Counted from the first letter of the stretch, positions 32,115 to 41,328 are shown. The stretch is 44,275 nt of DNA from Streptomyces albospinus (GCF_014648695.1 NZ_BMRP01000027.1:1-44275); one strand, 5' to 3'. Numbers and translations: made by a program. The notes: generated by a model from the letters alone, not told the origin.

Positions 32115-33545
32115 TCAGTCGACGTACTCCATCGTGATCGGGGCGGTGTTGTTCGTCAGGTCCGGGTCCGGGTGCTCCGGATCGGGTTTCACGGAGATCG
32201 TGCCCTGCGCGCCCTCGACCCGTTTGTCGATGCGGAACCGCAGGCGGGGGTGGACGTTCAGAGGTGCCGGGCACAGCACCGTCCAGTGCTTCTCGTCGTC
32301 GTACTCGCAGAAGGGGTCGTCGCCGCTCTCGTTCTTTCGGTGCCCGATCAGGGTGAGGCCCTCGGGCAGGGTCAGGTACGTGTCTCCGTCGAAGTAGCCG
32401 TCCGCGTTCATCACGTCCATCGAGATCTCGTCGCCCACCTTGCCCTTGATGGTGAACCCGTTGACCTGCTGGTCGTATCTCCGGGTGGTGAGGAACCCCA
32501 GTTCAGCGTGGGCAAGGTCCCTGTCGAACGAAGTGAAACCGCTGCCGTCGGTCGGGCGGAACCCGATCGGCGCGTCGGTTCCCCGCGGGGCCGAGTCGGG
32601 CAGCAGATCGCGGGTCGGCGTGTTGGGGGCGGGATACAGGGTGGAAGTGATCCGGCCGTGGTTCCCGGTCCTGTCGACCGTGGTCGTGAACGGGCGGTCG
32701 GTCTCGTACGCCGCTCCGACCGGCAGTGGGCCGGGGATCGTGCACAGCGCCTTCTTCGGTGCGTCGGCCTTGTCGTAACGGCAGTTGCTGTACTGCCTGG
32801 ACAGCGTCGCCTGTCCCTTCACGTCCACCACGACGCTGAGGTCGCCCTCGACGCCGACGTCGCCCTCGTTGCCGAAAGCGGGCCTCAACTTCATTTCGGA
32901 GCCGGGCTCTACCGGACCGGGCGGCGATTCCCATTCGGCCCGTGCCGTCAAGCGCGGTGCCCCGATGACCAGTTGGGTGGTCTGGTGGATGGTGGGGGCG
33001 TTGCTGCTGGTCACGGTGATCTTCAAGGACCCGGCCGGCCCCTTCGCCACATGCTCTCTCGGAATCATGTGGAGGCGAGCGATGTCGGCGTACGCGCCCG
33101 ATGCGATGTCCTTGGCCTTCCCCGATTCGCTGTCCTTCGGAGTACAGGTGACGAGGGCGCCGGACCACTTGCATCCGTCGCGCCTGTCCCAGGGGTCGAG
33201 CGACGCCCGCACCGCCTTGGCGTCGGACAGATCGACGGTGACCTTGATGTTCTCGGCTTTCGCCGGCTCCCGGCCCGGGGAACGCCTGCTCGCCTCCAGA
33301 TAGACGTCGTACGGCTCGGGTTGCTGGCCCCAGGGCAGCTGCTCATCCGACTTGTCGAACGTCCGAAGGTAGAAGGTGCGCGGCGTGTCCCTGAACGCCA
33401 ACTTCACCCTCTGGGAAGGCTCGTCCGCCCGCCCGGACTTCTCCGCGCCGCTGGAGGTCACCGCCCCGCCGAGCACGACCACCAGGGCGGTCGCCCAGGC
33501 CGTGGTCGCGCGTCGTCGCCGGATGCCCGCTCGTAAATCCGTCAT
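32115..33545 (-). CDS. Secreted protein of unknown function with DUF11-like end
   Basis: The 476-residue product has a signal peptide: basic RAGIRRRR, hydrophobic AWATALVVVLGGAV, likely cleavage near residue 33-40. The mature part is rich in beta-strand patterns and ends with PDPEHPDPDLTNNTAPITMEYVD, similar to the D-P-N-x-x-N-N-T end of DUF11/COG1361 beta-sandwich repeats. Paired cysteines (CKWSGALVTCTP; CRYDKADAPKKALC; CEYDDEKHWTVLC) suggest three disulfides outside the cell. No membrane anchor or sortase signal is seen at the C-terminus. The function is unknown; it could be an extracellular structural or binding protein. Confidence 0.82.
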   Translation of the reverse strand: MTDLRAGIRRRRATTAWATALVVVLGGAVTSSGAEKSGRADEPSQRVKLAFRDTPRTFYLRTFDKSDEQLPWGQQPEPYDVYLEASRRSPGREPAKAENIKVTVDLSDAKAVRASLDPWDRRDGCKWSGALVTCTPKDSESGKAKDIASGAYADIARLHMIPREHVAKGPAGSLKITVTSSNAPTIHQTTQLVIGAPRLTARAEWESPPGPVEPGSEMKLRPAFGNEGDVGVEGDLSVVVDVKGQATLSRQYSNCRYDKADAPKKALCTIPGPLPVGAAYETDRPFTTTVDRTGNHGRITSTLYPAPNTPTRDLLPDSAPRGTDAPIGFRPTDGSGFTSFDRDLAHAELGFLTTRRYDQQVNGFTIKGKVGDEISMDVMNADGYFDGDTYLTLPEGLTLIGHRKNESGDDPFCEYDDEKHWTVLCPAPLNVHPRLRFRIDKRVEGAQGTISVKPDPEHPDPDLTNNTAPITMEYVD

Positions 33546-33653
33546 GCGGGATCAGACTCGAACAGCGTGTCGAACGGTTGCCCAGGGGCGGACACGGTAC
33601 GGCAACAGCACGGACACGATCCGGACGGCCTACCGCCGAACGGCAGTCGGGAG

Positions 33654-34607
33654 CTAGCCGCCGGTGACGACCGTCGCGCCCGGTGCCGGGCCGGCGGTGG
33701 CGCGGGCCGTGCGGCAGGTGCCCGAGGCGCGCAGCGCCGCGGCGACCCGCTCGGCAGCTTCCGCGTCGGAGACCAGGAAGGCCGTGGTCGGGCCGGAGCC
33801 GGAGACCAGGGCGGCCAGCGCCCCGGCGTCCGTGCCGGCGGCAAGGGTGGCGGCCAGCGACGGGCGCAGCGAGAGCGCCGCCGCCTGGAGGTCGTTCTCC
33901 AGGGCCGCGGCCAAGGCGGTGGCGTCGCCGGTGCGCAGGGCGTCCAGGAGGGCCGGGGACGGCTCGGGGTCGGGGATGTCGGCGGTGGTCGCGCCGCGGC
34001 CCGAGGCGTCGCGGAGGCGGTCGCACTCCTTGTAGACGGCGGGGGTGGACAGGCCGCCGTCGGCGACCGCGAAGACCCAGTGGAAGGTGCCGCCGACCGC
34101 GAGGGGCTCCAGGAGTTCGCCGCGGCCCCGGCCGAGGGCCGCGCCGCCGACCAGGCTGAAGGGTACGTCGCTGCCCAACTCGGCGCAGAGGGTGAGGAGT
34201 TCGTCGCGGGACGTCCCCGTGCCCCAGAGGGTGTCGCAGGCCAGGAGGGCGGCGGCGGCGTCCGCGCTGCCGCCGGCCATGCCGCCGGCGACCGGGATGT
34301 CCTTGGCGATGTGGAGGTGGACGTTCGCCTCGCGGCCGTGGCGGGCGGCGAGGGCGAGCGCGGCGCGGGCCGCGAGGTTGGACTCGTCCAGCGGGACCTG
34401 GTCGGCGTCCGGGCCGGTGCAGGTGAGCGTCAGGGTGTCGGCGGGGGTGACGGTGACCTCGTCGTGGAGGCCGACGGCCAGGAAGACGTTGGCCAGGTCG
34501 TGGAAGCCGTCGGGCCGCCGGCCGCCGACGGCCAGCTGGACGTTGACCTTGGCGGGGACGCGGACGGTGACGCTCTCGCGAGCGTTGTCGGGAGCGTTAC
34601 GGGTCAT
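33654..34607 (-). CDS. ispE: 4-diphosphocytidyl-2-C-methyl-D-erythritol kinase
   Basis: IspE phosphorylates CDP-methylerythritol in the MEP pathway for isoprenoid precursors. The 317-residue product has the GHMP motifs VPAKVNVQLAVGGRRPDGFHDL, the ATP loop PVAGGMAGGSADAAAALLA, DVPFSLVGGAALGRGRGE and VSGSGPTTAFL. The N-terminal region has the substrate-binding AKVN and FHDL. The ATG overlaps the ksgA stop by 4 bp (ATGA), making it the last gene of rpfB-ksgA-ispE, an order shared with mycobacteria. Length is normal. Confidence 0.96.
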   Translation of the reverse strand: MTRNAPDNARESVTVRVPAKVNVQLAVGGRRPDGFHDLANVFLAVGLHDEVTVTPADTLTLTCTGPDADQVPLDESNLAARAALALAARHGREANVHLHIAKDIPVAGGMAGGSADAAAALLACDTLWGTGTSRDELLTLCAELGSDVPFSLVGGAALGRGRGELLEPLAVGGTFHWVFAVADGGLSTPAVYKECDRLRDASGRGATTADIPDPEPSPALLDALRTGDATALAAALENDLQAAALSLRPSLAATLAAGTDAGALAALVSGSGPTTAFLVSDAEAAERVAAALRASGTCRTARATAGPAPGATVVTGG

Positions 34608-35512
34608 CGGGTGGGCTCCTGGTCAGTGGCGTCCGCGGCCGGTGCCTTGTTCTCGGCGATGGCGATGAACTCCTCGACCGTGAGGGATTCACCGCGCGCC
34701 TGGGGGGAGATGCCGGCGGCCACGAGGGCGGCCTCGGCGGCGGGGGCGGAGCCCGCCCAGCCGGCGAGCGCGGCCCGCAGCGTCTTGCGGCGCTGGGCGA
34801 ACGCGGCGTCGACGACGGCGAAGACCTCTCGGCGGGAGGCCGTCGTCTTGATCGGTTCGGCGCGGCGGACGAGCGAGACCAGGCCGGAGTCGACGTTGGG
34901 GGCGGGCCAGAAGACGTTGCGGCCGATGGCGCCGGCGCGCTTGACCTCGGCGTACCAGTTGGCCTTGACCGACGGGACGCCGTAGACCTTGTTGCCGGGG
35001 CGGGCGGCGAGCCGGTCGGCGACCTCGGCCTGGACCATGACCAGGGTGCGTTCGATGGTCGGGAACTGCTCCAGCATGTGGAGCAGTACGGGGACGGCCA
35101 CGTTGTAGGGAAGGTTGGCGACCAGGGCGGTGGGGGCCGGGCCGGGCAGTTCGGTGACCCGCATCGCGTCGCTGTGGACGAGGGCGAAGCGGTCGGCGCG
35201 CTCCGGCATCCGGGCCGCGACGGTGGCCGGCAGGGCCGCCGCCAGCACGTCGTCGATCTCCACGGCGGTGACCCGGTCGGCGGCCTCCAGCAGGGCCAGG
35301 GTCAGCGAGCCGAGTCCGGGGCCGACCTCGACGACGACGTCGTCGGGCCGGACGTCGGCGGTCCGGACGATCCGGCGGACGGTGTTGGCATCGATGACGA
35401 AGTTCTGGCCGCGCTGCTTGGTGGGGCGTACGCCCAGCGCCGCGGCCAGTTCCCGGACATCGGCGGGGCCCAGCAGCGGGCCGGGCTCGTCGGTGGTCTT
35501 GCTGTCGCTCAC
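34604..35512 (-). CDS. rsmA: 16S rRNA (A1518/A1519) dimethyltransferase
   Basis: RsmA (KsgA) dimethylates two adjacent adenosines in helix 45 of 16S rRNA. The 302-residue product has GQNFVIDANTVRRIVRTADV at the N-terminus, the SAM motif VVEVGPGLGSLTLALLE, the acidic VEIDDVLAAAL, the catalytic NLPYNVAVPVLLHML, and VMVQAEVADRL. The start is the GTG at 35512, which overlaps the rpfB stop by 4 bp (GTGA). Loss of this enzyme gives kasugamycin resistance in other bacteria. Confidence 0.96.
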   Translation of the reverse strand: MSDSKTTDEPGPLLGPADVRELAAALGVRPTKQRGQNFVIDANTVRRIVRTADVRPDDVVVEVGPGLGSLTLALLEAADRVTAVEIDDVLAAALPATVAARMPERADRFALVHSDAMRVTELPGPAPTALVANLPYNVAVPVLLHMLEQFPTIERTLVMVQAEVADRLAARPGNKVYGVPSVKANWYAEVKRAGAIGRNVFWPAPNVDSGLVSLVRRAEPIKTTASRREVFAVVDAAFAQRRKTLRAALAGWAGSAPAAEAALVAAGISPQARGESLTVEEFIAIAENKAPAADATDQEPTR

Positions 35513-36675
35513 CCGTGCAGCTTACGGCCGCACACCGGCCACGGGCTCGCGCCCCGGGTGACGTAGAGCTTCTTGGCCCGGTAGGTCTGCTCCTCGGCGG
35601 GGGCGTCCTGGGGGCGTCCGATGCCGCCGAGCCCGTGCCAGGTGGAGACGTCGAACTGGTAGAGCCCGCCGTAGGTGCCGGACGCGTCGACGGCGTCCGG
35701 CCGGCCGCCGGCCTCGCACTGGGCCAGCGCGCGCCAGGAGAGCGTGTCGGCGCCCTGGACGGAGGTGGGCAGCGCCTTGGTGCCGATGTGCACGATCTGC
35801 GGGCGGGGGGCGCGGACGACGACCTCGGCGCCCATCGGCTTGGGCTTCTGCTTGACGCCGTTGACGGTGTCGAGCCGGTAGGTGACGCGCCGTACGCCGG
35901 GCACGCCCTGCTGGACGACCACCTCGGTGCCGCGCGGCAGGTCGGCGTCGGGCTTCTTGACCGTACGGAACGCGATGGGCTCCTCGCGGACCTCCTTGGT
36001 GCCGGTGATCCGCAGCACGGAGACGGTCTGGCCCTCGCGCGGGAAGCTGTCCGGCGGCACCGAGGTGGTGTCGTGGTCGCGCAGCGCCAGGCCTGCCTGT
36101 GCCAGGGCCTCGCGGATGGTGGCCGCGTTGGTGCGGACGCGGAATTCGCGGCCGTCGGCGACGAAGACCACCGAGCGTTCGGTGCGTACCGCCAGTTCCA
36201 GGCCGTGCCGGCCGATGCGGTGGGAGCGGGAGGCGGAGAGGTAGGCGCCCTCGGCGCGGACGCCGAGCTGGCTCAGCGCCCCGTCGACGGTTTCGGCGGT
36301 GGTCCACACCTGGCGGCGCTGGCCGTCGACGGTGAGCGCGAGCGGGCGGCCGTGCCGGACGGCGACCTTGTCGCCGCTGCCGAGGCCGGTGCCGGGGGCG
36401 GGCGCGACGATGTCGTGGCCGCCCACGTCGAGGTCCTCGTCGGCGAGCAGTTCGTCGACGTCGTCGGCGAAGGTGTGCAGGGTGCGAGGGGTGCCGTCGA
36501 CGCTGAGCTTGATCACCTTGTCGTGCGCGACGAAGGCCGTGGTGCCGCCGGCGAGGACGGCGACGACCAGGGCGCGGGGCACCAGGCGGCGCAGCGTCTC
36601 GGGGGATTCGCCGGTGCGCCGGCGCCGGCCGCTGCCGCCGCGCGCGGCGCGGTGGCTGCTCTGCGAAGGACTCAC
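35509..36675 (-). CDS. rpfB: Resuscitation-promoting factor, RpfB type (DUF348 x3, G5, Rpf domain)
   Basis: This is a secreted or membrane-anchored cell-wall hydrolase that remodels peptidoglycan at germination. The 388-residue product has a TM/signal segment at 31-49 (LVPRALVVAVLAGGTTAFV), three DUF348 (YabE-type) repeats at about 52-93, 108-148 and 165-205, a G5 domain at ~212-290 (RITGTKEVREEPIAFRTVKK), and the Rpf lysozyme-like domain at ~310-388. The catalytic Glu is E321 in LAQCEAGG, and C320/C382 probably form the disulfide. The order matches mycobacterial RpfB. No c-di-AMP (ydaO) riboswitch fits into the 111-bp leader. It starts at the ATG at 36675 and overlaps ksgA by 4 bp. Confidence 0.93.
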   Translation of the reverse strand: MSPSQSSHRAARGGSGRRRRTGESPETLRRLVPRALVVAVLAGGTTAFVAHDKVIKLSVDGTPRTLHTFADDVDELLADEDLDVGGHDIVAPAPGTGLGSGDKVAVRHGRPLALTVDGQRRQVWTTAETVDGALSQLGVRAEGAYLSASRSHRIGRHGLELAVRTERSVVFVADGREFRVRTNAATIREALAQAGLALRDHDTTSVPPDSFPREGQTVSVLRITGTKEVREEPIAFRTVKKPDADLPRGTEVVVQQGVPGVRRVTYRLDTVNGVKQKPKPMGAEVVVRAPRPQIVHIGTKALPTSVQGADTLSWRALAQCEAGGRPDAVDASGTYGGLYQFDVSTWHGLGGIGRPQDAPAEEQTYRAKKLYVTRGASPWPVCGRKLHG

Positions 36676-36786
36676 GACGCTCCCCCTGCCACGGGTGTCG
36701 TCCGGTAACCGGTCAACGGCGGAATGTAGCGGAGCCGGGGCAACTCTCCAAAGTCGGCCGGTGACGGAACGTACCCGGTTCGGGGC

Positions 36787-37662
36787 TCAGTACCCGAAGG
36801 CGCGGGCGGAGTTGGCGGCGATCGCCGAGGCCAGCGCGTCCTCGTGCATCGCCTTGACGCCGGCCATCGCCCGGACGGTGAGCGGGATCAGATAGGGCGC
36901 GTTGGCCCGTCCGCGGTACGGCGCGGGGGTGAGGAAGGGCGCGTCGGTCTCGACGAGCAGCAGCTCGGGCGGGGCGACGGCGAGCGCGTCGCGCAGCGGC
37001 TGGGCGTTCTTGAAGGTGATGTTGCCGGCGAAGGACAGGAAGTAGCCCGCCTCGGCGCAGGTCTTGGCCATCGCGGCGTCGCCGGAGAAGCAGTGGAAGA
37101 CGACCCGGTCGGGCGCACCCTCCTCGCGCAGGATGCGCAGCACGTCGTCGTGGGCCTCGCGGTCGTGGATGACCAGGGCCTTGTCATGCCGCTTGGCGAT
37201 CTCGATGTGGGCGCGGAAGGACCGTTGCTGCGCGGCGATGCCCTCGGGGCCGGTGCGGAAGTAGTCCAGGCCGGTCTCGCCGACGCCGCGGACCTCGGGG
37301 CGGGCGGCCAGCGCGTCGATCTCGGCGAGCGCGGCGTCCAGTGCGGCGTCGCCGCCGCCCTCGCGCGCGGCCTGGCGCGACCATCCGTCGGGGTCCCCGA
37401 ACACGATCCGCGGCGCCTCGTTGGGGTGCAGGGCGACGGCGGCGTGTACGTCCGGGTGTGCGGCGGCGGTGTCCGCGGCCCAGCGCGAGCCGTTCAGATC
37501 GCAGCCCACCTGGACGAGCGTGGTCACCCCGACCGCGGCGGCCTTGGCCAGCGCCGCCTCGACGGTGGTTTCCTGCATGTCCAGGTGGGTGTGCGAGTCC
37601 GCGACCGGCACCCGGAGCGGTTCGGGCAGCGGCGGCGGGGTGTCTTTGTCCTGCGGGGCCAT
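36787..37662 (-). CDS. tatD: TatD-family metal-dependent DNase
   Basis: TatD proteins are 3'-5' exonucleases/hydrolases of the amidohydrolase fold. The 291-residue product has the metal motifs ADSHTHLD, GETGLDYFR (the TatD signature), VIHDREAHDD, HCFSGD, and LLVETDAPFLTP. The C-terminus (ANSARAFGY) is typical. It lies upstream of rpfB with 111 bp between, transcribed the same way, as in other actinobacteria. Length is normal. Confidence 0.95.
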   Translation of the reverse strand: MAPQDKDTPPPLPEPLRVPVADSHTHLDMQETTVEAALAKAAAVGVTTLVQVGCDLNGSRWAADTAAAHPDVHAAVALHPNEAPRIVFGDPDGWSRQAAREGGGDAALDAALAEIDALAARPEVRGVGETGLDYFRTGPEGIAAQQRSFRAHIEIAKRHDKALVIHDREAHDDVLRILREEGAPDRVVFHCFSGDAAMAKTCAEAGYFLSFAGNITFKNAQPLRDALAVAPPELLLVETDAPFLTPAPYRGRANAPYLIPLTVRAMAGVKAMHEDALASAIAANSARAFGY

Positions 37663-37695
37663 GGCCGCGATCCTACGAGGACCGCGGCCCGGGCC

Positions 37696-38190
37696 TCACT
37701 TGCGGTGGTGCTGGAAGGGGTGCAGCAGATCGGAGAGGTGCCAGTGGTGGTGCCGGCCCGGCTCGGCGGCGGCGCCGGTGCTCCCGGGCTCCGCGGGGCG
37801 CGCGTCCTGGCCGGTCCGGCCGCCCTTCGCACTCTTGGCGCTCTTGGCGGCGCCGTGCGGGCGATGGTGCATGCTGGCGATCGCCTCGGAGACCATCGAC
37901 ACCTGACCGGCGCGCATGATGCGGACGACGTGGCCGCCGCAGTTCTGGCACGTGGGTCGGGTCAACGGGGACGGGACACGCTGGCCGTCGGCGAAGTAGA
38001 CGACGTGCATCTGGCCCTTGCCGTCCACCTGATGCTCGATCTCGTACGCCTGCTCCCAGCCGTGGCCGCAGCTCATGCACGCGAAGGCGTATGCCTCGCG
38101 GGCCGCGGGCTCGGGCCGGGGGTGGGGAGGAAATCCGCTGGTGGACGCACCGGTGGTGCCCGTTGCGGTGGTCTTCGTGATGTCGCTCAT
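37696..38190 (-). CDS. Conserved zinc-ribbon protein of unknown function
   Basis: The 164-residue protein has CMSCGHGW (near 38) and CQNCGG (near 81), giving a four-Cys zinc ribbon, with the strands HVVYFADGQRVPSP between them. The C-terminal third is low-complexity (KSAKSAKGGRTGQD) and ends in a His-rich stretch HHHWHLSDLLHPFQHHRK. The ATG at 38190 has GAGGAG upstream. It lies 33 bp before tatD on the same strand and may be co-transcribed. I recall homologues in Streptomyces at the same place but no known function. Confidence 0.8.
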   Translation of the reverse strand: MSDITKTTATGTTGASTSGFPPHPRPEPAAREAYAFACMSCGHGWEQAYEIEHQVDGKGQMHVVYFADGQRVPSPLTRPTCQNCGGHVVRIMRAGQVSMVSEAIASMHHRPHGAAKSAKSAKGGRTGQDARPAEPGSTGAAAEPGRHHHWHLSDLLHPFQHHRK

Positions 38191-38431
38191 GTGCGCTCCT
38201 CTTGCCCGCTGGACAAGCCTTCCGGGACCGAACGTCCCGGTTCCCAGTGGACGCCTTTCACGGCGGGAACGCAGCTGACCTGCTACCTATTGGCCCAGAT
38301 TTGGCAGGTCGTAGGAAAAACGCATCGCAGCGGGCCTGATCGCTTTACCTTCGAGGCCAGCCGTTTACCTTCCGCCGAGTCGGATCATGCCTGTGGGCTG
38401 GGCTTTTACGCTCTCCCGAGCAGGTCAACGC
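38191..38431. other. Intergenic region between rsmI and the zinc-ribbon gene
   Basis: These 241 bases carry a hairpin CCGGGAC-CGAAC-GTCCCGG (38222-38240) in the leader of the zinc-ribbon gene, and GACCTGC/GCAGGTC arms (38277-38283, 38304-38310) around an AT-richer stretch with TTGGC words. One of these is probably the rsmI terminator and the other a regulatory site; I cannot tell which. Confidence 0.4.
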
Positions 38432-39340
38432 TCAGTCGGGCGCGCCCTGTCCCGCGTTCTTGGCCGCGCCCTGCCCGGTGTTCTTGGCCGCGGCCTGCTC
38501 GGCGTTCTTGGCGGCCACCACCGCGTCGAAGACCTCCCGCTTGGGGATGCCGGCCGCCGCCGCGACCGCCGCGATGGCCTCCTTGCGCCGCTCCCCCGCC
38601 TCCTCGCGGACCCGCACCCGGCGCACCAGCTCCGCGGCGTCCAGCTCCTGCGGCCCGCTCTCCGGTGCACCCTCGACGACGACGGTGATCTCCCCGCGGA
38701 CGCCCTCGGCCGCCCACGGCGCCAGCTCGCCCAGCGGCCCGCGCCTGACCTCCTCGTACGTCTTGGTCAGCTCCCGGCAGACGGCGGCCCGGCGGTCCGC
38801 GCCGAAGACCTCGGCCATCGCGGCGAGGGTGTCGTCCAGCCGGTGCGGCGCCTCGAAATAGACCAGGGTGCGGCGCTCGTCGGCGACCTCGCGCAGCCGG
38901 GAGAGCCGTTCGCCCGCCTTGCGGGGCAGGAAGCCCTCGAAGCAGAACCGGTCCACCGGCAGCCCGGAGACCGCGAGCGCGGTGAGCACGGCGCTGGGGC
39001 CGGGGACGGCGGTGACCTTGATGCCGCGCTCGACGGCGGCGGCGACCAGGCGGTAGCCGGGGTCGGAGACGGACGGCATCCCGGCGTCGGTGACCAGCAG
39101 CACCCGCGCGCCGCCGGCCAGCGCGTCGGCCAGCTCGGGGGTGCGGGCGGCCTCGTTGCCCTCGAAGTACGAGACGATCCGGCCGGCCGGATGGACGTCC
39201 AGCGCCTGGGTCAGCCGGCGCAGCCGCCGGGTGTCCTCGGCGGCGATCACATCGGCGGCGGCGAGCTCGGTGGCGAGCCGCGGCGGGGCGTCCGCGATCT
39301 CGCCGATGGGCGTCCCTGCAAGTACCAGCGTTCCAGTCAC
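38432..39340 (-). CDS. rsmI: 16S rRNA (cytidine(1402)-2'-O)-methyltransferase
   Basis: RsmI methylates C1402 in the ribosomal P site using SAM. The 302-residue product starts at the GTG at 39340 (MTGTLVLAGTPIGEIADAPPR) with GGGAGG upstream. Motifs are the N-terminal GTPIGEI, IAAEDTRRL, SYFEGNE, LVTDAGMPSVSDPGYRLV (the GxPxxxDPG tetrapyrrole-methylase loop), VPGPSAVLTAL and FEGFLPRKAGER. The C-terminus has an additional ~25-residue Ala/Lys/Gln repeat tail (AAKNTGQGAAKNAGQG) made by a 24-bp tandem repeat. Confidence 0.95.
   Translation of the reverse strand: MTGTLVLAGTPIGEIADAPPRLATELAAADVIAAEDTRRLRRLTQALDVHPAGRIVSYFEGNEAARTPELADALAGGARVLLVTDAGMPSVSDPGYRLVAAAVERGIKVTAVPGPSAVLTALAVSGLPVDRFCFEGFLPRKAGERLSRLREVADERRTLVYFEAPHRLDDTLAAMAEVFGADRRAAVCRELTKTYEEVRRGPLGELAPWAAEGVRGEITVVVEGAPESGPQELDAAELVRRVRVREEAGERRKEAIAAVAAAAGIPKREVFDAVVAAKNAEQAAAKNTGQGAAKNAGQGAPD
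38441..38516. repeat. 24-bp tandem repeat at the 3' end of rsmI
   Basis: Copies GTTCTTGGCCGCGCCCTGCC plus CGGT (38456-38479) and the similar 38480-38503 are complete; a partial copy begins at 38504 and another precedes at 38441. They encode the AAKNxGQG tail. Confidence 0.8.
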
Positions 39341-39425
39341 CCGCCCATCCTCCCAGGGCCCGGGGGTGCGCCGACGCGGTGGCACCGCCCGGTGGCGCTC
39401 CCCGCCGCTCCACAGGCCCCTTCCC

Positions 39426-39439
39426 TACGATGGGCCGGG
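39426..39439 (+). promoter_or_regulatory. Possible leaderless promoter of the mannosyltransferase gene
   Basis: TACGAT (39426-39431) ends 7 nt before the GTG at 39439, so the mRNA could begin at the start codon. No ribosome-binding site precedes the GTG well enough to compete. A clear -35 is lacking. Confidence 0.35.
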
Positions 39440-41172
39440 TGACGAGTGACACCAGCGCGACGCATGCAGCCGCCCTGAGCGCCCCGGAGCCGGCCGGCCA
39501 GCCCCCCGCGTGGCAGCGGCGGCTGCGCCGCTTCGGGTACGCCGGCCGCCCGCAGGCCGATGCCCGGACGCGGCTGGTGGCCCCGTTCCCCGAGCCGGAC
39601 CGCCGGCCGTGGGCGTGGCTCGGCGCGGGCCCGGACCTCGCGGCCCGGCTGGCGCGCTGGTCGGGGTGGCTCGGCCCGCTGCTGGTGACGCTGTGCGCGG
39701 GGGTGCTGACGTTCTGGAACCTCGGCAGCCCGCGGAAGGTCATATTCGACGAGACGTACTACCCCAAGGACGCCTGGTCGCTGCTCCAGTACGGCTACGA
39801 GGGCACCTGGGCCAAGGACGCCAACGACGCGCTGCTGGCCAGCCCCCCGCACATCCTGCTCTCGCCCGAGCACTCGTACGTGGTCCATCCGCCGATGGGC
39901 AAGTGGCTGATCGCGCTGGGCGAGTGGGCGTTCGGGATGAACCCCTTCGGCTGGCGGTTCATGACCGCGCTGCTCGGCACCCTGTCGGTCCTGCTGGTGT
40001 GCCGGATCGGGCGGCGGCTGATGCGGTCCACGGCGCTGGGGTGCCTGGCGGGCGCGCTGCTCGCGGTGGACGGGCTGCACTTCGTGATGAGCCGCACCGC
40101 GCTGCTGGACCTGATCGTGATGTTCTGGGTGCTGGCCGGCTTCGGCTGCCTGCTGGTGGACCGGGACCGCACCCGCGCCCGGCTGGCGGCGGCGCTGCCG
40201 GCCGGGCCCGGAGTCGGGCAGGTGCGGCCGGACGACGCGGTCGGCGACCGGCTGCGGCTGGGCTGGCGCCCCTGGCGGATCGCCGCCGGGCTGTGCCTGG
40301 GCCTGTCGGCCGCGACGAAGTGGAACGGCCTCTACTTCCTCGCCGCGTTCGCGCTGATGTCGGTGCTGTGGGACATGGGGGCGCGGCGCACGGCGGGGGC
40401 CCGGCACCCGTTCCGGTCGATCGTGCGGCGCGATGCGCTGCCCGCCTTCGTCTCCACCGTCGTCGTCGCGCTCGCCACCTACCTCGCGTCCTGGACGGGC
40501 TGGATCGTCACCAAGGGCGGCTACTACCGCGACTGGGCCACCACCCCCGAGGGCCGGGGCGGCTCCTGGTCCTGGCTGCCGGACTGGCTGCGCAGCCTGT
40601 GGCACTACCAGAGCGAGGTCTACGCCTTCCACACCGGGCTGACCACCCCGCACACCTATATGTCCAACCCGTGGAGCTGGCTGGTGCTGGGCCGCCCGGT
40701 CTCGTACTTCTACGAGGACCCGAAGGCCGGCCACGACGGCTGCACCGCCGCCGAGGGCTGCGCCCGCGAGGTGCTGGCGCTGGGCACGCCGCTGCTGTGG
40801 TGGGCGGCCTGCTTCGCGCTGCTCTACGTGCTGTGGCGGTGGCTGTTCCGGCGGGACTGGCGGGCCGGGGCCATCGCCTGCGGGGTCGCGGCCGGCTATC
40901 TGCCGTGGTTCCTCTACCAGGAGCGGACGATCTTCCTCTTCTACGCGGTGGTCTTCGTCCCGTTCCTGTGCCTGGCGCTGGCGATGATGATCGGCGCGAT
41001 CATCGGGCCGCCGGGCGCGAGTGAACGCCGCCGCACGATCGGCGCAGTCGGCGCGGGTGTCCTGGTGCTGCTGATCGTGTGGAATTTCATCTACTTCTAC
41101 CCCCTTTACACGGGCCTGCCGATCCCGAAGAGCGCCTGGCAGAACCGGATGTGGTTCGACAGTTGGGTGTGA
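39439..41172 (+). CDS. pmt: Protein O-mannosyltransferase (Pmt, GT39)
   Basis: Pmt transfers mannose from polyprenyl-phosphate-mannose to Ser/Thr of exported proteins at the outer face of the membrane. The product is ~577 residues from the GTG at 39439; an ATG at 39430 is an alternative start. The N-terminus is hydrophilic; then come ~10-12 membrane helices starting WSGWLGPLLVTLCAGVLTFW. The conserved first-loop acidic motif is KVIFDETYYPKDAWSLL (Asp-Glu). Other Pmt hallmarks are YVVHPPMGKWLIALGEW, AATKWNGLYFL, HPYMSNPWSW-like HTYMSNPWSWLVL and FLYQERTIFLFYAVVFVPF. It lies divergent to rsmI. In Streptomyces this gene is needed for phage receptor and lipoprotein glycosylation. Confidence 0.93.
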   Translation: MTSDTSATHAAALSAPEPAGQPPAWQRRLRRFGYAGRPQADARTRLVAPFPEPDRRPWAWLGAGPDLAARLARWSGWLGPLLVTLCAGVLTFWNLGSPRKVIFDETYYPKDAWSLLQYGYEGTWAKDANDALLASPPHILLSPEHSYVVHPPMGKWLIALGEWAFGMNPFGWRFMTALLGTLSVLLVCRIGRRLMRSTALGCLAGALLAVDGLHFVMSRTALLDLIVMFWVLAGFGCLLVDRDRTRARLAAALPAGPGVGQVRPDDAVGDRLRLGWRPWRIAAGLCLGLSAATKWNGLYFLAAFALMSVLWDMGARRTAGARHPFRSIVRRDALPAFVSTVVVALATYLASWTGWIVTKGGYYRDWATTPEGRGGSWSWLPDWLRSLWHYQSEVYAFHTGLTTPHTYMSNPWSWLVLGRPVSYFYEDPKAGHDGCTAAEGCAREVLALGTPLLWWAACFALLYVLWRWLFRRDWRAGAIACGVAAGYLPWFLYQERTIFLFYAVVFVPFLCLALAMMIGAIIGPPGASERRRTIGAVGAGVLVLLIVWNFIYFYPLYTGLPIPKSAWQNRMWFDSWV

Positions 41173-41328
41173 AGGGGCGACCGGGACGGTTGCGTAACGG
41201 TGGTGCGACAGCGTGTCACAGGACCGTGCCCTGTTCGAGACTCACCACTTGCCCGTGTCCCTTAGAGTGCGATGGACGTTCTTGTGTGCGTATTCAAGGA
41301 CTGAAGCTCCAGGGAGGGGATCGGTGGC

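Noticed and set aside
36676..36786. c-di-AMP (ydaO) riboswitch before rpfB
   Set aside because: Some Streptomyces rpf genes have one, but this gap is only 111 bp and I see no ydaO-like conserved core.
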